A model generated the notes under the pieces. The model saw only the letters and a list, made by a program, of their open reading frames with translations, did no database searches and was not told where the DNA came from. Position numbers and translations under genes: made by a program. Below, piece by piece: positions 37,303 through 49,094 of a DNA stretch of 64,000 nt. The first letter of the stretch is position 1, and the number at the start of each line of letters is the position of its first letter. The DNA is from Cladobotryum mycophilum (lineage: Eukaryota > Ascomycota > Sordariomycetes > Hypocreales > Hypocreaceae). The DNA is taken from the NCBI GenBank assembly GCA_036429605.1, contig CM071590.1:5890001-5954000 (forward strand), written 5' to 3'.

Positions 37303-40260
37303 CTAGTAATAAACCTTCTCGTTCCAAATAGGTGGTCGGGCAGTCTCGGTATCCCATAAAATGTTGTTCTTCTCATCAAGAACACATCCCTCATCCGTGA
37401 TGGGAATCACCTTGCTTGAAATAGCAACCTCTTGCTTGGACACGCCCGCGGGGTCTTCAGGGATCCACAGAATCGGAACCCGGCTGGCCACAGACGGAGG
37501 GAGGTAAGCCTCCGAAGCCGTTTCTGTTGAGTAAATTGTGGGGATATCGATATGCTCCCCCGTATTAAATAGCTCGCGGAGCGAAAAGTAGTCAGAGTAG
37601 CGCCAGGGCTGTAGGAACTTGAGCACAAAATTGCCCTTCTTGGCCGCACCAGTCCCATTCGTCGCAACGTTGGCAGCGGGCACTTTGGCGGCGTTGGTGC
37701 TGTCCATGGAGATAGTATTGCGGTTGAGGCCCTCCTCTTGGCTGGAGCCGACTCCCTCCCCAGTGTTGCCCGTTTGAAGGCTATCCTCCTCGGCCTGAAG
37801 GCTGCGAGGAAGGTTGTAAAGCAACGGGTTCAGGGTCTTGGACAGAGTAACATGGTAGAGGATGGTGAAGATGAGGAAAACAACCATGAGCGCGGCGGGT
37901 CCGGGGGCCTTGGAAATGATAAACATGCCGACCATGCAGACCTCCGCCAGATAGATACCAACAAACAGCTGCTTAAGCGCACGCGGATAGATCAACCCTT
38001 GGGTATCGATTTCGGTATCCGATACAAATAGGACGTTATATCGGTAGGCCAGGTAGAACAGGCCCATACCGAGAGTAGCCCAGAATAAAATAATCGGGGC
38101 AATAACCGCGTAGGTGATGCCTATGAATTGTCAGCTAGCCACTCTTGGACACTTGGGTCGCATTATCAACTTACTAATGACGGCAATGTTAGTGTAGACA
38201 GGCATAACACTGCCCCATGAGATGGCACTCAAAGTGGTCCATTTTTTGTACATGTCGCGAGGAGTCTTGGAAAGCAACTTGTACAATAGCTTGAAGACGA
38301 AGAGACCAACAACCTGGGTGACGACGCTTGTTGCAATGGTTAAACCCTGCACTATAAAGTAGGAGACGTAGAAGTTGGACGACGTCGGGATAGAGGTCGA
38401 CAGGGTGGAGAAGACACTACCAGGATCCTTGGCAATCTGCACGAGGGCTGTGGAGGCCGCGTTCGTGAGGGTTTGAACTAGGAACACCTGGATGACTTGG
38501 AATACAAAGTAGGCGTTTTGAGTAAAAAGCTCGACCCGCGACAGGGTAGGGGCACCAGCAAGTTTGGCGCAAAGTCGCATGATGACGGGGACCAAGGACA
38601 TGAGGATTGAGAGAGCGACGGATGGAAGCAAACCAGAAATAACACCAAGGATGGGCTATGAGAACAATTAGCGAAACAAAACCTTCGAAATTGCAATAAC
38701 TAAACTTACCTTGGGGATATCCGAGATCCAGGTCAGACCGGGAATATTTTTCAGAGTATTGACTTGGGCGACGATACCGACAATACCGACGGGTACAGCC
38801 CAGAAGACAATTAATACAGTGATAAATCCGTAGACGGCATATTTACGGAGGATGAGTTGCCACCAAGGCAAGGCAAGGCTCTTCCAAACAACCTCATTGG
38901 GCTTGACACCAATGATCTTGGGGGCCATGTGCATAGCTTGGTGATGAGTGATGACTTGATACGCAGCCTGAGCATCGGCCTGGGTGTGGAACTCAACAAA
39001 GACAGCGCGAATCTTCTTGTAGTTGCCGGCCTTCCACTCAGCCTGAGACCTCTCAACTTCAGGGATAAGTCTCTGAAGCTCGGAACGGCTCCATTCAATA
39101 GTATCAACCTTTTTGCCAAAGAGGCCCAGGGGACCAAGGCGGTGGCTGGGGCGTTTGCTATCGGGAATCCATCGTGCAGCAATGCTTCCAGTCTCGACAT
39201 CACCAGCGGCAGGGCCATCGGGACGAGCGGTTTCGGACTTCTTGAGAGACTTGATACGCTCCTTATTGACCGTCTTCAACAGCCCAATCTCAGCCTTTTC
39301 GAGCTTCATGGCAGCTTCATCTCGCTCCTCAACAATCTTGTCCAGGTCGCTTGCATCTCCACAAATCCAAACATTCCTGACTGAGTTGTTGAACATGCCT
39401 CGAATGCGCGCCTCGTCCAGATACTCCTCGGGAACAGTGGTGAAAAGAACGGTACGGGCTGAAATTCGCTTGGCATATTGAGGGTTCAGGAGATAGGCCT
39501 GGCGCAGGTTAATGTAAAAGATGCACTCGCGCGTAATCATGTACATGAGGAAGCCATAGACAACCCATCCGACGAAAGTGTGGGCATAGAGGTAGTTCTT
39601 CTTCTTGTCGATATCGATATTTGCGTATGACAGAATCTCCAGTTGCTTCAGACCCATGCCGCCAGTCGCATTGACGGGGAAGAGAATGGGCCAAGTAATG
39701 AGGAGACTGACGAAGCATATTATGAAGCAGATGCGCATAAAGCGAATGAAGAGGTAGGCGTCAAGACTCTGGTGGGTAAGGGCGTGAGAATCGGGGATCT
39801 TCCAGAAGGCGCCAAACCAATTGAACCAGCCACTGGGTATGCTCGGTGACCGCTCACTGTTTTCAACGGTCGTTAGCGGACGTTTCTTTTTTCACGATGC
39901 ATATGTGTAGATGCGCCACGAGGCAGAAAACACTCACTCTTCACGCAACGAACCCAAGTACGTTCTCGGCGCGTAGTATCTCCTTTGCGATCTTCTAAAG
40001 AAGAGGAAAATGGCGATGTAAATGAGAGATACCACCAGTACAGGAATGAGGGTATCGACCATGCCTAGAATGAAACAAAGAATGCCGCGTCAGTTCCCAT
40101 TGTGCGCGCCGGTTGCTCAATCGAACAGAGAGAGAGGGGGGGGGCAAGAGAGGATGCTCGACTAACCCCATGCTGATTGCGGTTGAGCAGGTGAGCGCGC
40201 CGAGCCCACGTTAGGGTCTGGCGGCACGTTCTTGTTGAGCCAGCTGATGAAGTTGCCCAT
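37303..40260 (-). CDS. Calcium-permeable stress-gated cation channel, Csc1/OSCA/TMEM63 family
   Basis: Integral membrane protein of the Csc1/OSCA (DUF221) family, hyperosmolality- or tension-gated cation channels. I infer five minus-strand exons: 40167-40260, 39938-40064, 38710-39856, 38175-38655 and 37303-38120, which join in frame to 888 aa. Introns of 102, 81, 54, 54 nt have gttagt, gtgagt, gtaagt and gtaagt donors. The order is a first TM (LIPVLVVSLIYIAIFLFF, about 36-53), the rest of the N-terminal three-TM RSN1 domain (to about 215), then the cytosolic PHM7 domain (about 225-400, with EAIxxxxE-like charged helices). The seven-TM channel domain (about 405-720) follows, with FVLLxxQTL-like and NAYFVFQVIQVFLVQTL segments, and a cytosolic tail ending NEKVYY. 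The start is the only ATG that keeps the usual short N-terminus. Confidence 0.92.
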
Positions 40261-43200
40261 GATGCCTGCGTTGCAGTCGCAGACTGTGCTGTGATTTCAA
40301 GTATGTCGACCTGTTTCTTCTACATTCCTTGCTTTTTGGTTATTGTTGATTGATCCAAGTTCGAATGTCCGTCCCACTGGTTTGTCGCAGCAAAGGGGGC
40401 GTCCACGATGCTTTTTGGTCAAGGAGGAAGGGAAGAGGTTGGCGGGGGGTGTGCGACGTTTCAAGGGCGGGAAGCAGAAACAGGCAGGGCAAGGGCGACC
40501 TTAATAAAAATTCATTGAGATGGAGAGGTCCACTGGCCTGCAATTTCTGAGTTCAGGTGCTCCTGCCAGGAACGATGATGCTAAGCGCGTCCCTTTTAGG
40601 GCCGATGCGACCAAATGAGTGACCATGGCTTTCTCAGGTTCTCTGAATCAACGGATCCATCACTCGCAGTTGGGATAACAAGCTGCTATTGCTGCTCTTG
40701 CTACGCCACTAATAAGTCACTGTCTCAGCCAGAGCAGAACTTGGACCGTTTCTAGGCCCTGGCTTTACTGCTTCTGCTGCTTTGCCGCGGTGTGTGTGCG
40801 GTTGCCAGCTTGCCGATCGAGGCTTGGTGCGGGTCATAGCTTCATCAATCCCGGAAACAGTTGCAGCTGATGGGGGTTTTCTCGCTATCGCTTTCAGGGC
40901 CCTCCCCCTCCTGTAGGTACCCAAGCCAAGGTAGTGGTGTGTCGACTTGTCATTGGATATGGCGATGGCTGCGTGTGTGGCTTGAATGAGTGGCAGTGGT
41001 TGAATGATGAGGGAAGCGAGTTTGCTGTTGCCATGTTTTGCGCACAGTTGTTGTACATCGCTTATCATCATTACACCTTCATCTTAAGGGATACACACAT
41101 TGACACACACTTATCATTTCATTTGGCCAATATTGCACTTGTAGAGAATTTTCTTTCCTGCAATTTTAAATCTTCCCCCTCCCTCTTTCATGATAAGGGC
41201 CCCCATCCATGAATGGACCCGTACAGTAGCAAAGTAGGTACATGCATTAGGAGGTAGTGCATGGGGCCAGACCAACCCAACTTTTGCTTCATGATCCCTG
41301 TTGAACTCTCTCTCGGCTTGCATATCATCCTTGTTCAGCTGCGCAATCACAATCAATTGGTCGCGTCACACGCACTCGGTCCGGCACTTGTTTACATACA
41401 TCTATCCATCTCTGTACCTCGTCTTGTCTCGTCCTCTGTCCCTCTATCAAACCCTTGCCGAAAGTTGAGTTGTAGGTAGTATAGGAAGGTTGAGCCTATT
41501 GCTGTTTTTGTCGCACCAAAGACATGGCATGAACAGATCCAGACAGAGACGAATGCATACATAGAGTAAAAATCAAGTTGACAGTAGTTTTTTCAATGAT
41601 GCTACTCTGCAGTGTCTTTCCGAAAGCGGACTCTTCGCTCCGTCATGATCGACTTGGATCCAAAAAAGCAAGGAAATTCCGATGCCATGTCTGTGATGTC
41701 AGACTCTGATTCATCCCCACGTTTTTTCTTTCTTATATCGTGGCGAGTGTTGTGCCAAGAAGATAGCCTGAGACCGAACATCAGATCAGTTCTTTTTCTT
41801 CATATGAGGTGAGTGATGAAGTTGGATTGAATGCTGACTCTGTCAGGTTGAGCCGTCGCATGCACGTCGTTGCAACCGCCCTTGGCGACGATTCTCAAAC
41901 ATGCATGACACTGCTACAGCGCTATTATGCTTCAGACGAGTACATACTCCCAAGATATGTACACTGTGCCCTCAACATGTATGGTAGTGGATCCATTCAT
42001 CATGGGATCATTTACAGACCTCCATGTATATGCGTCTATGAATCAAAATAAATCTCAAAGAATGCCATTCTTCAGACCATCAAGTCACCAAGTCAATGAC
42101 GGATTAATTGGCATCCATCTTACTGATCACTAACCCTTTATCGCAATACCCTGTCGATCTCATGATCCCAAACCACCATCGATACATCCTGGCAAGGTCG
42201 TGCCGTTTCCGCTACATTGTACAGTGTGTGACTGTGTCAACAACACAGTAAGAACCACATCTTTTCTGCGTCATGCATTTCCTGCTTGAGGCCTCTTCTG
42301 CCACCCACAACACCGAGGGCGTAAACTCAATAACATTGGATGCATTGCAAGCAACTCTTTTGAAGCAAGAAATCTGACATTTTTTTGAGGGGGCCTCGCC
42401 ACCAACAAGAATCCGGAATGAGGCTACAAACGTTGTAACACTACAAATACCATCGAGTTAACGAAAAATTGGTGGGTGGTACGATACAGAGTTCCTCAAG
42501 AGCCAAGCAGAGCTGAAAAAACGCAACGTGGAGGCTACCCCAGAAATCATTAATTACAGGGGGGACTCGTCATCGTCAAGGGCATGCATGAGTTAAAGAA
42601 AGACTGCGGCTATTGCATATTTACGGAGCGCACCGCCTATCATCGTTACCGAAATTCTTCATCGTCGAATTATCGAAAGATCTCGGCCCTCCAAGCAATG
42701 TCTTGACAGCAGCACAACATCAGCTTCACCTTTCGGGCTGTGTCGCATCGATGGTAGAGTTTCACCCGCCCACTGCAGCGCTGGTGGGGTGAGGCCTCTT
42801 CCCCCTCACCGAGACCTAACCGACGACTGGGTGTTGGTGGTTGGGTCTACTGTGAACAAAGCTGCAACTTGAACGCCATGGCCAAGCATTTCTGCGTCGA
42901 TGGATTTGCACCAGAGATCTCACTGAAAATCATTAAATAATTATTTTCGTCATCTATTATCGATCCGGGACGCAATGGGGCCGGGGAGGCATCTCCGCAT
43001 CTCTTTTCGTGCGATCATCCAGATATTGCCCAACTTTGGATAGCTGGCGTCACTGAAAGTGGCATCCTCAATCTCCAAATCCTTGGGATGATGTAAGGTA
43101 GGTAATTTGTCTACGGAGTACAGCATTCTTTTCTCGTTCACCAAAAGCATAGAATATCAATTCTAGGATATATTTACCTGAAAACCCCCACCAAGAAGCC

Positions 43201-44215
43201 GCGTTGTAGTATAGGGTAGCACTCTTTAGAGTGTCCAAGTAGAAGTGAGTACTTTAATTAGTCCTTATCCGTTGTCGAAACGTAGACGTCTGTTCGATAG
43301 TTGAGTAACAACTTATAACTAAGTTCTTACTACATCGCACCGGTAACATAGTGGCGTGTTCTGTTAATATCTCTAAAAGAGCTTCTACTGTCGATCGAAT
43401 CTGTATTACTATGTGTAAGGTAGCGCTATTCGATCGAGTAGACAATCAAGGTGGCACGATGCATAATTAGCATAACAGAATCAATGCATGCGCATTAGAG
43501 CTTTAAAGTATGTGTTAACTACTTTAAAACGGTTATCTGGGGGGCTTATTTAAACGAGAATGCGTTCAGCTATGGAAAATGCATCGTAACATAATACTAT
43601 ATAGAGAGTAAATGTGTCGAAGGATGAAGATGGGTATGACTAGGTATGAGAGAGGCATTGTTATCTGTCCTTGACGTGATAAACAAAAAAATATGGATAT
43701 ATGACGGATCTCTTTTTTTTTTAGCATCTAACCAATTCTTGCTTCTAGCGTTCTGAATAGAGAAAAGAATGTTTAACTTTACTCTGTGAACTATATATTT
43801 TGGCCAGTTGTTGAGCTGAGGAATGAGTATAGGGTAATTGTCTGAAGTCTAGAACAAGAGGTCATTATGAAATGCCTTGGTGCCTTTAAAATGTACTGAA
43901 AATGTACAAAAAGTAGATTCCAGACTGAAGGCACCAATGATCCACAAGGCGACGATAATAAAGTTTTATGAGCCAAGTTTTAAAGTCTGTTTTAATCACA
44001 TCCGCGAATGAAATTTAGGCCTTCATGTAGATTTAGTGCTGAGAGAGCTCACCTGCCAGTGACTCATGCCATGTGAAGCTGCAACCATGACACCTGCCCT
44101 TTTGCTCATACTCCAAGTCTTGTCGGATGCAACACGCAACATCACATGTTCCTTCTGGCCATGGAATCCTAGTTAGTATTTGGAAAACGCTTCCACGAAA
44201 ACCCAAAGCACCGCC
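40261..44215. other. 4 kb intergenic region with an AT-rich block
   Basis: No supportable gene. The left part (40261-42900) is ordinary spacer and promoter of the Csc1-like gene. From about 42920 to 44000 the base composition becomes clearly more AT-rich, with many short stop-filled frames and an exact TACGGAGTA at 43112-43120. This could be a decayed, RIP-mutated transposon remnant at the edge of the gene cluster, but I cannot recognise any element, terminal repeat or reverse transcriptase or transposase motif. Confidence 0.5.
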
Positions 44216-45187
44216 ATGGAACTCCTCACAGCTTGCGAAGGCCTTGCCGCCAATATTGCAGCTTTTGACTTTGTTGACGATGACCAAGTCCTCGCATCTG
44301 ACATTGAGCGATGGGAGCAGCTATTCTCATTGTCGCCCGGCGATGCAGTTAATGCGATCAAGAACTGGAGGTCTGACTTTGCCCGCTCATGTCTATCCGA
44401 AGCAGCATGGGAAGATATCCGGGAACAGAAGCTGAAAGAAGGTTACGACAAGGAGGCGTACGAATATAGCCTCTTTCGATATACCGATGTACAAAAGACA
44501 TCGCCTGCGGACAATTCACGGGCGGATAACTCCATGTTCATGCTAAAACTTGAGGATATTTTGTCCAGTGTAGAGGCTGTACGGGAGGTTGCATCGCTGG
44601 AATCTATACCAAAGCTCATTCCCGGAGTAGACGAGGATGGAAACTCGGCAGACTTTTGCCACTTGACAGGAGTGTCCAAGACAAGGCTGCTGGATGCCCT
44701 ATCACGGATGAGAATTTCATGGCGCCCAACCATTATCCGAATATCTATTGCCTCAAAGAATTTATCCCCAGTATCATTGTCTCCGACGCTGGGGATCGAC
44801 ACAACCTTGCCACAATATCGACCAAGTCAGTCAGCAACTCCCGTTATTCCTGCACAAGACGAGTATCCGGTCTGGTACTTTTTCTACGGCACACTGGGCG
44901 ATGCCAAAGTCCTCTCTCGCGTCTTGGGACTTGGCGACCAACCTCCAGAATACAAGCAAGCAAGAGTCCGCCGAGGACGTCTCTCCTCCTGGGCTGGCAA
45001 ATACCTGGGCTTGGTTGATGCTGATGAAAATTCGACGGTAGACGGCTGGGCATATTTGGTTACGACAGGTGATGAGGAAGACGCACTGCGGGCATACGAG
45101 ACGGACAAGTACGATGTCGTTCGGTGCAGCATGGAGTTTGTGGGCGAGGATTCTTTAGTTCCCGCATTGACTTTTCGACTTGTGTAA
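44216..45187 (+). CDS. Gamma-glutamylcyclotransferase-like (AIG2-like) protein with long N-terminal extension
   Basis: Single exon, 323 aa from ATG 44216 (ccgccATGgaa). The C-terminal third, from about residue 220, is a GGCT/AIG2-like fold. It has the signature YPVWYFFYGTLGDAKVL (the YGxL substrate loop), then SSWAGKYLGLVDADENSTVDGWAYLV and a YETDKYDVVRC strand. In this family a Glu in the second half usually serves as acid/base; candidates lie in the EEDALRAYETDKY stretch. The N-terminal 200 residues (MELLTACEGLAANIAAFDF, EAYEYSLFRY) form a fungal-specific extension found on many of these proteins, function unknown. The stretch at 44700-44770 reads less naturally and an overlapping frame is also protein-like, so a compensated double shift there cannot be excluded. 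It is near the cluster edge; membership is uncertain. Confidence 0.75.
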   Translation: MELLTACEGLAANIAAFDFVDDDQVLASDIERWEQLFSLSPGDAVNAIKNWRSDFARSCLSEAAWEDIREQKLKEGYDKEAYEYSLFRYTDVQKTSPADNSRADNSMFMLKLEDILSSVEAVREVASLESIPKLIPGVDEDGNSADFCHLTGVSKTRLLDALSRMRISWRPTIIRISIASKNLSPVSLSPTLGIDTTLPQYRPSQSATPVIPAQDEYPVWYFFYGTLGDAKVLSRVLGLGDQPPEYKQARVRRGRLSSWAGKYLGLVDADENSTVDGWAYLVTTGDEEDALRAYETDKYDVVRCSMEFVGEDSLVPALTFRLV

Positions 45188-46315
45188 AGAGGTTGCAAAC
45201 GAATGGCAACATTGGCGGAAGACCATTCACGCTCATACCTACCTCTACGACCAAGCGTCGACTTTGCTTCTCAACTCGCCGCTTGGTGGCTTGAATCCGG
45301 TGCTGCTAAAATATTCATCAACCTCTCCTCGTTTGCCTTCGGAGGATGAATTTCCTCTTTTGGTAGAGGAATCTCCGAAGTGGCTAAATTCCGTAAGCTC
45401 ACTAGCTAGCTCCCGTCTTCCGTCTTCCGTCTTCCGCCTTGTGGGACGAAACTGAACTGGAGACTTGGTTGCGGGACCAATCTGGAATCCAATCAACCTG
45501 GGGAGAGTGGTGAACTGTTTGAAGTTAGCAGATAGAGGACATCTGGAGTGATCTTTAGTCAGACTGGGTGGGACAAGCTCAACAGTTCCCGAGGGGCTTT
45601 TTGAGAACTCTCTGGATAACATGGATTTATAGGCGCGTGGAGTCGGAATCGTCGTCGGGAACGCGTTTGTCGTGATCTGATCGGTAGGTATGAATTTCGG
45701 GATTGTGGGAATACGCTATGATCTTGTTTAGATCTCTGTTATACAAACCCCGATTGTACTGAGCACGGTCTGTGGCTGTCCCTGACTCGTTAGTATTATG
45801 TGAGAAAGACGTATTCTGATCAAGACTTCTAGAGGCACTTTGGAAGCTTACGTGTTACCTATGCAGCCCCAAAGAAACGACCCCAACTGTATAAAGACTC
45901 ATATCTACTGGGTAACATCGCATCACGGCTCACTAGATCTTCATGTCTCGGAATTGAATTATGCAAGGTTCGGAATTACATCACTGACCACGTGATGGCT
46001 CCTTGGTAGTACAGGATTTGGATCCTTCATTTACTCGGACTCCATGGAGCTGACGCCCGACATGTTTGCTACAAAGAGAGCACTGACGATTGAAGCATTG
46101 TATCAGCAATTTCTGATGTGCCAACCAACTGCCTATTCAAAATACGAATAATCGCTGAGAAAATTTACCCCGCTTGTATTTAGCCATGCCGAATGCATTA
46201 TATATCGTATGATCACCCCGTGTGTTGTGTCATGGCGTTGCTATAGTGCTTATTGACTGACAAGTTTCGATAGACTGGCGTCTTGTGCTTCTTACTTCAA
46301 CTTGCAACCGCAGCA
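45188..46315. other. Intergenic region at the cluster edge
   Basis: Between the GGCT-like gene and the amidohydrolase. It has a small CTTCCGT tandem (about 45414-45437). A 125-codon minus-strand frame (45245-45622) lacks recognisable features. No gene called. Confidence 0.5.
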
Positions 46316-47368
46316 ATGGACAAGATTGATACACACTCGCACATTGTTCCTCCGGTTTGGAGAAAGTACTGTCTGGAATATGGATTTGACAAACCCGATG
46401 GCATGCCTGGTATCCCAGTATGTTGTATATTCCCCTCTCATTGACCCACCATGGTGACTGACATAACATGACGATAGGAATGGAGTATTGAAGAGCATCT
46501 TGCCATGATGGACCATACCGGCATCAGCAAATCCGTTGTCAGCATCACATCTCCTGGTACACATCTCGTGCCTGGTAACGACACTCTGGCTCGCCAAGTC
46601 ACCCGCGAGACCAACGATGAGATTGCGCAGCTTGTTTCCCAACGCCCCGACCGCTTCGAATTCTTCGCTTCTTTGCCGCTTCCCGATGTCGAGGGCTCAA
46701 TAGCCGAAATCGACTATGCTCTCGACAAGCTCGGCGCCAAGGGCTTTGCCCTTTTGACGAATGCTCATGGTGTCTACCTTGGAGACGAAGCCTTGGATCC
46801 TGTTTTCAAGAAGCTGAATGAGCGGCATGCTTTAATTTTCATGCATCCTACTGTAGGCTGTGGCAATGATCCCACGGCTCTCAAGCCGTTGAACCAGTAC
46901 TCCTCTCCCATGCTAGAATTCTTCTTCGATACCACTCGGGCTGTGACAAACTTGCTTCTCTCTGGCACCGTTGATAGGTATCCCAACATCAGGTACATCG
47001 TCTCCCACACCGGCGCTGTCATCCCACCTCTCCTCGAGCGCTTCACAGGCTTTTCCAAGGTGGTCAAGATGCCTTACTCACTTACCTCTGCCGAAGCAAA
47101 GGAGCTATTCAAGACGCGATTCTACTTTGACCTTACAGGCTTCCCCTTCCCCGACCAGATCCACGGATACCTCCGCATCAGCAACTCTTCGAGGCTGGTG
47201 TATGGAAGCGACTGGCCGTACACGCCAATAGCGATTCTGGATACCCAGAGGGAGGCAATGGAGAAGGGATTGGCGGAGCTCTTTGACGAGAAGACTATCG
47301 ATGGTATTTATGCTGCTCATGCGACGGGAATACTTTGCTCGGCATCGGAACATAAGGATAAGCTGTGA
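46316..47368 (+). CDS. Amidohydrolase-2 family decarboxylase (ACMSD-like)
   Basis: Two exons, 46316-46417 and 46478-47368, intron gtatgt...gatag of 60 nt; 330 aa. Metal-dependent amidohydrolase-2 fold. The HxH metal pair is at the N-terminus in DTHSHIVPP (His7 and His9), later ligands are likely His in ALIFMHPTVG and YIVSHTGAV, and the metal-binding Asp lies in LVYGSDWPYTP. This subfamily holds ACMSD, gamma-resorcylate decarboxylase and the 6-methylsalicylate decarboxylases of fungal polyketide pathways (PatG type), which remove CO2 from hydroxy-aryl acids without redox. The exon 1 Met directly followed by DKIDTHSH is the normal family start. Next to a polyketide cluster the likely job is decarboxylating an aromatic acid from the PKS (inference). 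An alternative is a catabolic enzyme unrelated to the cluster. Confidence 0.87.
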
Positions 47369-47689
47369 TGCGATTATGAGTTTTGCTTGATTTGGTATTG
47401 ATTATAGCAAATTTGAGAAGACGGAATTTTCAGTACACTTGATGATTTGAGCTCCATTCTATAAGACGCAATAATTAATGCGATGATGAGAGATCCATAG
47501 GTTATCGCCTCCATGGAATTCTCTACCAATTTATTGATCAATTTCCTTATTTTACGATAAAATCGTTGCATTCAAAAGAACCACCAATTCATACAGAACT
47601 AGAACTCGGTGCGTATGACTAAACCGAGGCACCGAATGCAACAACCCCCGCTCTCAAAACCCCTCAGAATCAACACACATTACCTTACA
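47369..47689. other. Short intergenic region
   Basis: 321 bp between two co-directed genes, AT-rich, with no repeat or extra open frame of note; should contain the promoter of the ACP-TE gene. Confidence 0.6.
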
Positions 47690-48877
47690 ATGGCCCAACC
47701 TAGAACCTCAGCAAACCAGCTCTTCGAGAGGGTCGTAGGGCTCATCGCCAGAGAGCTTGACGTATCCCTCTCCGAGCTCCAGGATGACGAAACCGAATTC
47801 GCTGAGCTGGGGCTCGACGCGGTGTCCGCACCCGTCATCATCACCAAGATATCGCAGACTCTGGGCTTGAAATTGTCGGAGGATGTGTTTCGGAAAGCTA
47901 GAAGCGTCGGAGAACTCAAGAAAATCGTCACTGCGAATACTTCCCCAGAGACAAAGACGAGAAACAAACCTGTAATTGACCCCAACGCAATGCTCTCCAT
48001 CCTGATTAGTGGCGATTCGAGCGCATCCAAGAACCTGTTTCTGCTACCCGACGGAGGAGGCACGGCGATGGTGTACGCTCTGCTGCCAGTCATTTCCCCC
48101 GGTTTTCTATATGGGCCATGAACAGCCCGTTCATACTGGATGCTGCGGGATATACGTGCAGCATTGAGGAATTAGCTGCCGTATGGGTCGAGGAGATCCA
48201 GAAGATACAGCCACGAGGGCCATATGTGCTGGGCGGCTACTCTGCGGGCGGCTACTACTCCTTTGAGGTCATGAAGCAACTCCATGAGCAAGGCGAAACG
48301 GTCGAGAAACTTATTGTGATTGATTCACCTTGCAGGACGGACTACGACGCACTCCCGGCAGACGTTGTCAGGTATCTGGCCGCACACAACCACATGGGAA
48401 ACAGCGAGCGGAAAAAAATACCAGACTGGCTCATTGAGCATTTTGAAGTCACTCTAAAAGCTGTTGAGGAGTACCATCCCACACCGCTGGCGCCAAGTGC
48501 TGTGGTGCCCGAGGTGTTTATTATCTGGTCGTCCGAAGGCGTGCTCCCCTCCGGCCAGGCTGCGCAGACAGGCTTGGATTTAAATCTCAATGTCACCAGG
48601 TTTATGCTTGAAGAGAAAGAGGATTTTGGTCCGAATGGATGGAATAAACTGCTGCCAGGGGCTAAGATCGCCATTGCGAAGACGGCGGGCAACCACTTCA
48701 ATCTTGTGCATCCACCAAATGTGAGTGAACCCTTTGTGGGCTCCTGTGAGCAGCCCTAGCCCTACCCAAGCCACATAATTACTGACAAAACAACTGAAAT
48801 AATAGGCGGACATTCTAGGGAGCTTGCTGGGCGATGTGGTTCAGGGTCGCTTGGGGAAGTGGACAAGAATTGGCTAG
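47690..48877 (+). CDS. Stand-alone ACP-thioesterase didomain protein, frameshifted at a G run
   Basis: Looks like the detached C-terminus of a non-reducing PKS. Residues about 5-85 form an ACP fold (FERVVGLIARELDVSLSELQDD, then a LGLDAVSA motif). The phosphopantetheine Ser of the usual DS(L/V) is Ala here, so the ACP cannot be charged. The thioesterase domain follows: LFLLPDGGGTAM, nucleophile Ser in GGYSAGG, Asp in LIVIDSP, His in GNHFNLV. All three triad residues are present. The first frame stops at 48121; the TE continues in another frame from about 48118. The break is at GGG 48113-48115, where one lost base explains it. The final intron (48721-48805, gtgagt...aatag) is intact and the protein ends at TAG 48877; total 367 aa if the shift is an artefact. 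ATG 47690 is chosen because the ACP begins right after it. Confidence 0.75.
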
Positions 48878-49094
48878 CAAATGTGTCAAAACAAGTGTCA
48901 AAACTTCACGCCATGTGCTCTCTGATTTTGTTGGCGCAAAGATTCCAATACTCGATAAAGAATAAATGTACTGCCTTTTAGCTGAGCTGCTGAATGGGAA
49001 CACTTTATATATACAATTTGGTGATTAATGGCCCCCCTGCCTTTACGCCAACACAAATAACACACACTTTGTCATCAAATTCATAATTCGTCCA
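48878..49094. other. Convergent spacer
   Basis: 217 bp between the 3' ends of the ACP-TE gene (+) and the non-reducing PKS (-). AT-rich, with a TATATATAC stretch near 49006; shared 3' end region. Confidence 0.6.

Noticed and set aside
45245..45622. 125-codon minus-strand frame next to the GGCT-like gene
   Set aside because: No recognisable domain, built partly from a CTTCCGT tandem; not enough to call a gene.
48063..48130. 55-nt intron as explanation of the ACP-TE frame change
   Set aside because: A gtgtac...aacag pair exists but would remove the conserved TE strand that contains the tyrosine-glycine segment; a lost base is simpler.
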